Below are positions 1-5,015 of a DNA stretch of 9,645 nucleotides, one piece after another. The DNA comes from JBNKDD01 sp050288085 (lineage in GTDB: Bacteria; Chloroflexota; Anaerolineae; Aggregatilineales; UBA3940). The position numbers and the translations under genes are program-made. The notes beneath the pieces were generated by a model. The model was not told the DNA's origin, searched no databases, and saw nothing but the letters and a program-made list of their open reading frames with translations. How positions within the stretch are numbered: the stretch's first letter is position 1; every line of letters starts with the position of its first letter. The stretch spans positions 1-9,645 of the forward strand of contig JBNKDD010000215.1 of the NCBI GenBank assembly GCA_050288085.1, read 5' to 3'.

Positions 1-219
1 GATTACTTCTGCTCCATCTTCATCAAGCAGCTTAACCATCAATCTGCGTTTTTCTGGAATTTCTCCAAGGTCAGCACGTAGTTTTACCACCAGATACATA
101 GATGAATGCCTAGCTGGAAACTGGTGGGCATGGATTTCGTCAAAAATACCCATTACATTGAGTTTGCTGCCCATTGCCAGGTTTGCATAATCTGCAGCTA
201 AAAGGACTAATAACTGCAT
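1..219 (-). CDS. DUF6941-like small protein, 3' end outside the window
   Basis: Reading leftward from ATG at 219, an open frame of 73 codons continues to the window edge without a stop, so the C-terminus is missing. The protein begins MQLLVLLAADYANLAMGSKL and continues with NVMGIFDEI, a HQFPARHSSMYLVVKL segment and LLDEDGAEV. From memory this pattern (LLADYA, GKLN-V-GIF, FP--H--M-LVV-L, L-D-DG--V) matches DUF6941, a beta-rich family of about 130 residues with no known function. A GAGG ribosome site lies at 227-230, seven bases upstream. The region is clearly AT-richer than the terminase gene to its right, from which it diverges. The family name is a recognition call, while the open frame and ribosome site are directly seen. 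It was shorter than usual ORF cut-offs because it is truncated. Confidence 0.75.
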   Translation of the reverse strand, partial: MQLLVLLAADYANLAMGSKLNVMGIFDEIHAHQFPARHSSMYLVVKLRADLGEIPEKRRLMVKLLDEDGAEVI

Positions 220-243
220 TTCTTTTCCTCATTTCTTTGATTC

Positions 244-270
244 TGTATAGTTGGGAATGATTTAAAGCAA
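244..270 (-). promoter_or_regulatory. Weak candidate promoter for the DUF6941-like gene
   Basis: On the minus strand TTGCTT (265-270) and TATACA (244-249) are separated by 15 bases, with the start codon about 25 bases further on. The spacing is short for sigma-70, so this is only a candidate. Confidence 0.3.
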
Positions 271-354
271 GTGTCATTCCTACCACAATCATCCTAACAC
301 AAGTGAGACTTGTTAATCAAGCAACCTTCAGTTCATACCAAAAGGAGGCAACTG

Positions 355-390
355 GTTTGAATCCTCAAACTCATGTGATCGGATGATCAC
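355..390. promoter_or_regulatory. Two phased dyads (operator-like) abutting the terminase promoter
   Basis: Two perfect 6-4-6 inverted repeats lie side by side: GTTTGA-ATCC-TCAAAC at 355-370 and GTGATC-GGAT-GATCAC at 375-390. Their starts are exactly 20 bp apart, about two helical turns, and the second touches the -35 box at 391. The two 4-base centres (ATCC and GGAT) are reverse complements of each other. The position upstream of the start of transcription suggests protein-binding operators rather than RNA hairpins. No regulator gene is visible nearby. Confidence 0.45.
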
Positions 391-419
391 TTGACAGCGC
401 CCACCCCATCGGTTATGCT
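391..419 (+). promoter_or_regulatory. Sigma-70-type promoter for the terminase gene
   Basis: A perfect TTGACA (391-396) is followed after 17 bases by TATGCT (414-419), which matches TATAAT at four of six positions. Transcription would start near 426, giving a leader of about 40 bases before the ATG at 465. This is the best promoter-like sequence in the window. Confidence 0.65.
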
Positions 420-464
420 GTGTTTAGAACATAAATTCTAAATCATTAGCGGTTGGGAGCACCG

Positions 465-1694
465 ATGGAAGACAAGCAAAGCGTGCCGAGCACGCCCAAA
501 TCTATCACCACGATTCCCCGCCTGCGCCGGGATCAACGCCAGATCGCCAATCACCCGGCGCGGTTCAAGGTCGTTGCCTGCGGTCGTCGCTGGGGGAAAA
601 CCACCCTCGGCTTGAGGATGTGCGCCCTGCTTGCCCAGCGCGGTCGGCAGGTCTGGTGGGTCGCCCCGACCTACAGCCACTCCTTCCAACCCTGGCGAAC
701 CCTGAAACGTGCCCTGCATGACAAGTGGGTGTACAAGCTTGAATCCGAGCGCTTCATCGAACTACCCGGCGGCGGCACATTGACCGTCAAATCTGCCGAT
801 GAGCCGGACTCCCTGCGTGGGGTAGGGCTGGATTTCCTGGTGATCGACGAGGCGGCCTTCGTCGCCGAAGAAGCGTGGACGGCAGCCCTGCGCCCGGCCC
901 TATCGGATCGGGGTGGCAAAGCGCTGCTGATCTCAACCCCGCGCGGACGCAATTATTTCTGGCGGCTGTACCAGCACGGGCTGGATCAGCAGGTCAGCGA
1001 GTGGCAGTCGTGGCGATTCCCAACTGGCACCAATCCCTTGATCCCCCCGCAGGAGATTGAAGACGCTAAATCCCTGCTGCCGGAACGCATCTTCAACCAG
1101 GAATACCTGGCCGAATTCCTACCCGACGGCGGCGAGGTGTTCCGCAACGTGCGCGGAGCCGCCATCGCCCCGACCGACACCGAACCGATCAAGAAGCATT
1201 ATTACGTGATGGGCGTCGATTTTGGGCGCTATCAGGACTTCACCGCCTGCGCTGTGATCGACACGACCACCGGGCAGATGGTGGCCCTCGACCGGTTCAG
1301 TGGGATCAACTGGTCGGTGCAGCGGATGCGGATCGCAGCGCTGGCCCGTCGCTGGGATGCGCGTCAAATCCTGGCGGAAGCCAATGCGATGGGCGAACCA
1401 AACATCGAAGCCCTGCGCGCCGAAGGGCTGCCGGTCATGAGTTTTGTCACCACCGCCAAAACCAAGCCACCCCTGATCGAATCGCTGGTCAAGGCGCTGG
1501 AGGAGGTCGAATTGCAAATCCTGCCCGATCCGGTGTTGATCGGCGAGCTGGAAGCCTACACCTATAGCAACAGCCGCTATGGGACGACCAGCTATGGCGC
1601 GCCTCCTGGCCTTCACGATGACACCGTGATCGCGGTGGCGTTGGCCTGGCGGCTGGCATCCTATCCCCGGCTGACGTTGGCGATTGCGGGGTGA
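465..1694 (+). CDS. Phage-type terminase large subunit (ATPase plus RNase H-like nuclease)
   Basis: The 409-residue product has the full terminase large-subunit plan. In phages this motor pumps DNA into the capsid and cuts the concatemer. The ATPase part shows Walker A GRRWGKTT (40-47), Walker B FLVIDEA (D128, E129) and coupling motif ISTPRG (156-161). The nuclease part shows VDFG (D252), the AEAN segment (E305) and HDDT (384-387), so all three acidic sites are present. Length is typical for the compact terminase class. ATG 465 is preferred over an in-frame TTG at 453 because GGGAG (455-459) sits five bases before it. No small terminase, portal, protease or capsid gene lies in this window, and the neighbours on both sides are non-phage. 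The gene looks intact, so it may be a prophage remnant, a gene transfer agent-like or satellite component, or a domesticated gene. Confidence 0.9.
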   Translation: MEDKQSVPSTPKSITTIPRLRRDQRQIANHPARFKVVACGRRWGKTTLGLRMCALLAQRGRQVWWVAPTYSHSFQPWRTLKRALHDKWVYKLESERFIELPGGGTLTVKSADEPDSLRGVGLDFLVIDEAAFVAEEAWTAALRPALSDRGGKALLISTPRGRNYFWRLYQHGLDQQVSEWQSWRFPTGTNPLIPPQEIEDAKSLLPERIFNQEYLAEFLPDGGEVFRNVRGAAIAPTDTEPIKKHYYVMGVDFGRYQDFTACAVIDTTTGQMVALDRFSGINWSVQRMRIAALARRWDARQILAEANAMGEPNIEALRAEGLPVMSFVTTAKTKPPLIESLVKALEEVELQILPDPVLIGELEAYTYSNSRYGTTSYGAPPGLHDDTVIAVALAWRLASYPRLTLAIAG

Positions 1695-1703
1695 TCGGGT
1701 AGG

Positions 1704-1752
1704 CTCGCTGCGGAAGGCGGGGAGTCCACTAATTACGCGAATGACACAGATT
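1704..1752 (-). repeat. Left copy of an inverted 49-bp repeat
   Basis: The reverse complement of this stretch matches 3029-3077 at 41 of 49 positions, with no gaps, and seven of the eight differences are transitions. The two copies bracket the 1796-2947 gene in opposite orientation. Read on the minus strand it holds three 9-bp units of the ATTCGTGNN type (1743-1751, 1734-1742, 1725-1733), then a conserved tail ending CTTCCGCAGC. Confidence 0.75.
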
Positions 1753-1777
1753 TTTCTTCCAATTCGTGAAATTAGTG
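1727..1777. terminator. Hairpin between convergent genes, made of opposed repeat units
   Basis: CACTAATTACGCGAAT (1727-1742) pairs with ATTCGTGAAATTAGTG (1762-1777): 14 Watson-Crick pairs, one G-T and one mismatch, around a 19-base loop. It lies between the convergent stops of the terminase gene and the 383-residue gene, so it could act as a two-way transcription barrier. There is no T-run after the stem, so a classical intrinsic terminator is not supported. Confidence 0.4.
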
Positions 1778-1788
1778 TAATTCGTGGA
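1762..1788 (+). repeat. Three tandem 9-bp ATTCGTGNN units
   Basis: The units are ATTCGTGAA, ATTAGTGTA and ATTCGTGGA. They belong to the same 9-bp family as the units inside 1704-1752 and 3029-3077, but in plus orientation. Similar strings seem to be dispersed in many bacterial genomes, from memory and not checked. Confidence 0.65.
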
Positions 1789-1795
1789 TGAATCT

Positions 1796-2947
1796 TCAAT
1801 CCCCTGATCCAGCCGACTTGACCACCAGCGGAAAGCGGCGTGAGACGCTGGGATTGCTCCGGCGGATCAGGTTGTAGAGTCGGATCGGCGGATGATTGGC
1901 TGCCCCCTGGCCGAATTGCAGCAGGGTGACGGTCAATCGGTGCTCGACATCGAAACCGAAGTTGGCCCGGAACGACCGTTGACGGTGTTCCTTTTCAGTC
2001 TCTGTCAGGCGGCGGAGGATTCGGAAGAAGGGATTTTTGATGTAGTCGATATCACGGCCCTGTCGCCCTCCGACATTGGTGAAGCCCTGCCGCGCATTGA
2101 ACTGCATCTCGCCGGTTTGAGCATCGTAACTCATCCCATCGATCAGGCCCGCCAGCTTGCGCAAATATCGCCCCCCGAAGCGGGTCCGGGGCCAGTCCTG
2201 TAATTCCCAACTGATACCCCGAATCCCCACCGATGCCAGCCGGTAATCCCCAGGTTGGCCGGACAGCGTTTCGGATACCAGCCGCCGCCGGGGGCTTCTG
2301 GGGCCGCGATAACTCGATTTGAGGGTCTTATTCCCGGTCGCGGGCGAGATAATCAGGCGGTCGGGGGGCGCATAGACGATTAGGTAGTAGAGCGTCATCC
2401 GGTAGGCGAAGTCGTCCGGGGTGTTGGGTTCGACACTGGCCGGTAAGGGCAGAATCCTCCACAGGGTACGGTTCGGATCGGTGAAAGGATCGGGGCTTCT
2501 ATCCGGGTAGATGAAGAACCGGGGCACAAAGGTTAGTTCGCCGCCATCCTGATTAACCTGATCCAGGTGGAGGCCAAATCCCCGCGTGTGGAATCCATGT
2601 GAGAAGTTGGTGCATTCGATGTCAAAGCCGCGCATGATGACGGTGGCGGCCAGGTTGTGATCGGGCAGTTGGTGGGTGATCGGCTCCCCGCTGACTTCTA
2701 CCCGGTCGCCGAGTGATCCCTCAAGCGTGGCGCTAACCTCACCGGAGATCAGCCCACCGTCCGGCAGCTTGATAGGGTGCAGCATGGCATAGGTATGGCA
2801 GCGATCCGGAGGGAATCGCCCGATCTGCATCGTGCTGGTGTAAAAACCGTGGGTATCGGTCAGGTCTACCACCGAGCCAAAGCGATTCAGCCGGTGCGAC
2901 TCTCGCTGCCACTGGTGATCAAATCCTTGCCAGATTACGAACTGCAC
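1796..2947 (-). CDS. Unrecognised 383-residue protein
   Basis: A long GC-rich frame opens at GTG 2947. Upstream on the minus strand AGGGAG (about ten bases away) is the likely ribosome site, and an extended -10 box lies at 2981-2989. The product begins MQFVIWQGFDHQWQRESHRL, has no signal peptide or obvious membrane helix, and looks soluble and beta-rich in its first half (LPDGGLISGEVSATLEGSLG, VPRFFIYPDR). A basic stretch RGPRSPRRR occurs in the middle, and aromatic- and arginine-rich segments (FFRILRRLTETEKEHRQRSF) towards the C-terminus. I cannot assign a family or function. It converges on the terminase gene and is bracketed by inverted repeats at 1704-1752 and 3029-3077, which suggests it may have arrived as a cassette. 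A phage-derived structural role is possible but unsupported. Confidence 0.7.
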   Translation of the reverse strand: MQFVIWQGFDHQWQRESHRLNRFGSVVDLTDTHGFYTSTMQIGRFPPDRCHTYAMLHPIKLPDGGLISGEVSATLEGSLGDRVEVSGEPITHQLPDHNLAATVIMRGFDIECTNFSHGFHTRGFGLHLDQVNQDGGELTFVPRFFIYPDRSPDPFTDPNRTLWRILPLPASVEPNTPDDFAYRMTLYYLIVYAPPDRLIISPATGNKTLKSSYRGPRSPRRRLVSETLSGQPGDYRLASVGIRGISWELQDWPRTRFGGRYLRKLAGLIDGMSYDAQTGEMQFNARQGFTNVGGRQGRDIDYIKNPFFRILRRLTETEKEHRQRSFRANFGFDVEHRLTVTLLQFGQGAANHPPIRLYNLIRRSNPSVSRRFPLVVKSAGSGD

Positions 2948-2980
2948 AATAAACCATCTCCCTGAATGCGGCCTACTGCT

Positions 2981-2989
2981 ATTTTACCA
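2981..2989 (-). promoter_or_regulatory. Extended -10 promoter candidate for the 383-residue gene
   Basis: The minus strand reads TGGTAAAAT here, that is TG-n-TAAAAT, an extended -10 element. Transcription would start near 2974, about 26 bases before GTG 2947. No good -35 box lies at 17 bases; a TTGCCT (3007-3012) is 20 bases away. Confidence 0.45.
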
Positions 2990-3028
2990 GATGAGCGAGC
3001 TGAATGAGGCAAGAATGAAAAGATAAAT

Positions 3029-3077
3029 AATTCGTGTCATTCGTGAAATTAGTGGACTCTCTGTCTTCCGCAGCAAG
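3029..3077 (+). repeat. Right copy of the inverted 49-bp repeat
   Basis: It contains ATTCGTGTC, ATTCGTGAA and ATTAGTGGA in tandem (3030-3056), followed by a tail that ends CTTCCGCAGCAAG. It matches the reverse complement of 1704-1752 at 41 of 49 positions. No direct target duplication was seen just outside the two copies. Confidence 0.75.
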
Positions 3078-3113
3078 TATGAGAAAACCCTTGTCGAAAA
3101 TGCTGGCATGATC

Positions 3114-3122
3114 TGATACAAT
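3114..3122 (+). promoter_or_regulatory. Extended -10 promoter candidate for the ABC-F transcript
   Basis: TGATACAAT is a TG-n-TACAAT extended -10 element. The nearest -35-like string is TTGTCG at 3091-3096, 20 bases upstream of TACAAT, so recognition would rest mainly on the extended -10. Transcription would start near 3129, giving a leader of about 170 bases before the ABC-F start codon. Confidence 0.5.
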
Positions 3123-3191
3123 ATCCTCTATGATTTACTGGACCAAATTTTGCATCATAGCATTGTGCGTTATGGCATCTGGCGGCCATCG

Positions 3192-3221
3192 ATGGGAGTG
3201 GTGCGCCTTGTGATCGTGTAA
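3192..3221 (+). CDS. Candidate 9-residue leader peptide of the ABC-F gene
   Basis: ATG at 3192 opens a ten-codon frame encoding MGVVRLVIV and ending in TAA, about 27 bases before the terminator stem. A GGCGG string at 3181-3185 (six bases upstream) is a weak ribosome site at best. Short hydrophobic leader peptides with a basic residue are typical of drug-sensing attenuators in front of erm and ABC-F genes. A second, overlapping frame from ATG 3130 (27 residues, stop 3211-3213) is an alternative leader, but it would start within a base or so of the predicted transcript start and has no ribosome site. Such short frames arise easily by chance, so only the position is suggestive. Confidence 0.3.
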   Translation: MGVVRLVIV

Positions 3222-3248
3222 TACATCACGTATGTTTTTTGCTATTTA

Positions 3249-3280
3249 ACGGCTCCGGGCGCATTCCGGGGCCGTTTTTT
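3249..3280 (+). terminator. Intrinsic terminator inside the ABC-F leader (attenuator)
   Basis: ACGGCTCCGG (3249-3258) and CCGGGGCCGT (3266-3275) form a 10-bp stem with one G-T pair around a 7-base loop. An A-T pair can extend it at the base, and six T residues follow (3275-3280). It lies only about 20 bases before the start codon and downstream of the likely promoter, so it would stop transcription before the gene unless disrupted. Upstream CGGCC (3183-3187) can pair with GGCCG (3270-3274), and GTGCGCC (3201-3207) with GGCGCAT (3258-3264). Either pairing could compete with the stem. The terminator is directly seen; the switching mechanism is inferred. Confidence 0.8.
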
Positions 3281-3301
3281 ATTTGTATGGAGGATGACGT
3301 T

Positions 3302-4942
3302 ATGCATATTGTTCAACTCAGTGGGGTGACCGTTAACTTTGCCGGGCGGGAGATTTTCCGGGATTTGAGCTGGGAGATCGGCGACCGGGATCGAGTCGGG
3401 TTGATCGGCCCGAACGGATCGGGTAAATCGAGCCTGCTCAAGCTGATCGTCGGAGAGGTGACGCCGGACGTGGGGACGGTTGCCAGGGTAGGGAAGGTTA
3501 GCGTGGGCTATCTGCCGCAGGATGTCCACCTGCCGACCGGCCAGACGGTGATCGAGGTGGCGATGACGCTCCCGCCGGAACTGGCGGCACTCGAATCGGG
3601 GCTGGCCGAGGTGGAGGATAAACTGGCCGATCCCGTCGTGTACAATGACCTGGGGCGATTGGATCGGGTGCTGGCCGAGCAAGAGCGGCTGCTGGAGCAG
3701 TTCGAGGCGCTGGGCGGATCGCGTCATGCCGGGGTGGTGCGCGAGGTGCTCCATCACCTGGGCTTCACGGCTGAGGATTACGAACTGCCGGTAGATGTAT
3801 TAAGCGGCGGGCAGAAAAAGCTGGTCGCGCTGGCGAAGCTGGCTGTCGAAAAGCCGGATGTGCTGCTGCTCGATGAGCCGGATAATCACCTTGATCTGAG
3901 GGCCAAGCGTCACCTGGAGTCCTTTATCCGAAACTATGGCGGGGCGGTGGTGATCGTATCGCATGACCGCTATTTGCTGGACGAGGTGGTGGACCGGATC
4001 GCGGAGTTGGAAGCAGGCCGGTTGACGGTCTATCCGGGCAACTATTCGGCTTATGCCACCGACCGCGAACTGCGCCTCCTGCGCCAACAGCAGCTATACG
4101 TCACGCAGCAGAAAGAGGTCGCCCGGATCGAAGCGATGATCAAGCGCTTTGCTCAACTGGCCCACGTGATGGACGACGAACGCAGCGCACGGCAGGCCCG
4201 CAATATGCGGAAGCGCTTAGACCGGATGGAGGCCCGTGGTGATCTGGTTGATGCGGTGCGCGAGCGGCGTGACATGAATCTCCAGTTGAACGGCTGGCGG
4301 GGCAGCCAGAAAGCGCTGGAGGCCAAAAGGCTGTCTATGGGCTTCGACGATGACCTGCTGTTCCTTGACCTGGATTTCCTGATCCAGCATGGGGAGCGAG
4401 TCGGGTTGGTCGGGCCAAACGGACAGGGCAAATCGGTGCTGATGCGGCTGCTGATCGGTGAAGTGCAACCGCTGGACGGCGAGGTGGTGATCGGGCCGAG
4501 TGTGCGGGTTGGCTACTATGCGCAGGAACACCAGACACTCGATCCCTGGCTTGACCGGACTCCGCTTGAGTTTGTGCGGCATGTCAAAGTCGGGCGAGAA
4601 GAGGATGCGATAGCGTTTCTGATCAAGTTCCTGTTTAGCTACGAGCAGGTGCGCCAGCCGATCCGCACCCTGAGCGGCGGTGAGCGGAGCCGCTTACAAC
4701 TGGCCCGGTTGATGCTCACCCAGCCGAATTTGCTGTTGATGGATGAGCCGACCAACAACCTCGATATCCCGTCGGCAGAGGTGCTGGAATCGGCGCTGGC
4801 GGGCTTCGATGGGGCGATGCTGGTGATCTCGCACGACCGCTATTTCCTCGACCGGGTGGTTGACCGGGTGATGGTGCTGGATGATGGCGGCGTGCGGAAC
4901 TTCGAGGGGAGTTACTCGGAGTGGTTGGAGGGTGTGCGATAG
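3302..4942 (+). CDS. ABC-F family ATPase (ribosome-associated, two nucleotide-binding domains)
   Basis: The 546-residue product carries two ATP-binding domains and no membrane helices, the plan of ABC-F proteins, which bind the ribosomal E site and act as translation factors or dislodge antibiotics. Domain 1 has Walker A GPNGSGKS (36-43), Q73, signature LSGGQ (167-171), Walker B VLLLDE (187-192) and H221. Domain 2 has GPNGQGKS (371-378), Q408, LSGGE (457-461), LLLMDE (477-482) and H511. A charged helical linker (about 255-330) joins them, matching the P-site tRNA interaction motif. ATG 3302 is chosen because GGAGG (3289-3293) is eight bases upstream. The first post-Walker B motif reads DEPDNHLD instead of the usual DEPTNHLD, while domain 2 has DEPTNNLD. 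The terminator-bearing leader favours a resistance-type ABC-F, but the subfamily (resistance, EttA-like or Uup-like) cannot be settled by eye. Confidence 0.93.
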   Translation: MHIVQLSGVTVNFAGREIFRDLSWEIGDRDRVGLIGPNGSGKSSLLKLIVGEVTPDVGTVARVGKVSVGYLPQDVHLPTGQTVIEVAMTLPPELAALESGLAEVEDKLADPVVYNDLGRLDRVLAEQERLLEQFEALGGSRHAGVVREVLHHLGFTAEDYELPVDVLSGGQKKLVALAKLAVEKPDVLLLDEPDNHLDLRAKRHLESFIRNYGGAVVIVSHDRYLLDEVVDRIAELEAGRLTVYPGNYSAYATDRELRLLRQQQLYVTQQKEVARIEAMIKRFAQLAHVMDDERSARQARNMRKRLDRMEARGDLVDAVRERRDMNLQLNGWRGSQKALEAKRLSMGFDDDLLFLDLDFLIQHGERVGLVGPNGQGKSVLMRLLIGEVQPLDGEVVIGPSVRVGYYAQEHQTLDPWLDRTPLEFVRHVKVGREEDAIAFLIKFLFSYEQVRQPIRTLSGGERSRLQLARLMLTQPNLLLMDEPTNNLDIPSAEVLESALAGFDGAMLVISHDRYFLDRVVDRVMVLDDGGVRNFEGSYSEWLEGVR

Positions 4943-4966
4943 CGCCATTGATGCCATATTCAAGCG

Positions 4967-5001
4967 GAGATGGTGGCAGGCAAGATTTAGTCCACCATCT
5001 C
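4967..5001. terminator. Intergenic hairpin between convergent genes
   Basis: GAGATGGTGG (4967-4976) and CCACCATCTC (4992-5001) form a perfect 10-bp stem with a 15-base loop. It lies between the stop of the ABC-F gene (4942) and that of the lipoprotein gene (5016), which face each other. No T-run follows on either strand, so it may be a transcript-end stabiliser rather than an intrinsic terminator. Confidence 0.45.
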
Positions 5002-5015
5002 TACCAAGGCGTGGA

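Noticed and set aside
350..372. GGTTTGAATCCT resembles the T-arm of a tRNA, which would suggest an attachment site near the terminase gene
   Set aside because: No acceptor, D or anticodon arms fit around it, and the T stem itself does not pair; the string is better explained by the 6-4-6 dyad.
343..387. AGGAGG followed by a TTG-started nine-codon frame (357-386)
   Set aside because: It lies upstream of the clear promoter at 391-419, is very short and has no coding signal; likely chance.
453..464. TTG 453 as start of the terminase gene
   Set aside because: The GGGAG ribosome site lies after it and fits ATG 465.
1119..1799. 226-residue minus-strand frame opposite the terminase gene
   Set aside because: Composition-driven shadow of the GC-rich terminase gene, rich in Arg, His, Gly and Pro and with no motif.
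1704..3077. Interpreting the repeat-bracketed segment as a classical insertion sequence
   Set aside because: No transposase motif in the enclosed protein and no target-site duplication seen outside the repeats.
3130..3213. 27-residue frame in the ABC-F leader starting at ATG 3130
   Set aside because: It has no ribosome site and would begin within a base or so of the predicted transcript start. It is kept only as an alternative to the nine-codon leader.
3239..3301. N-terminal extension of the ABC-F protein to TTG 3239 or ATG 3287
   Set aside because: The extension would be translated through the terminator stem, and GGAGG at 3289-3293 clearly serves ATG 3302.
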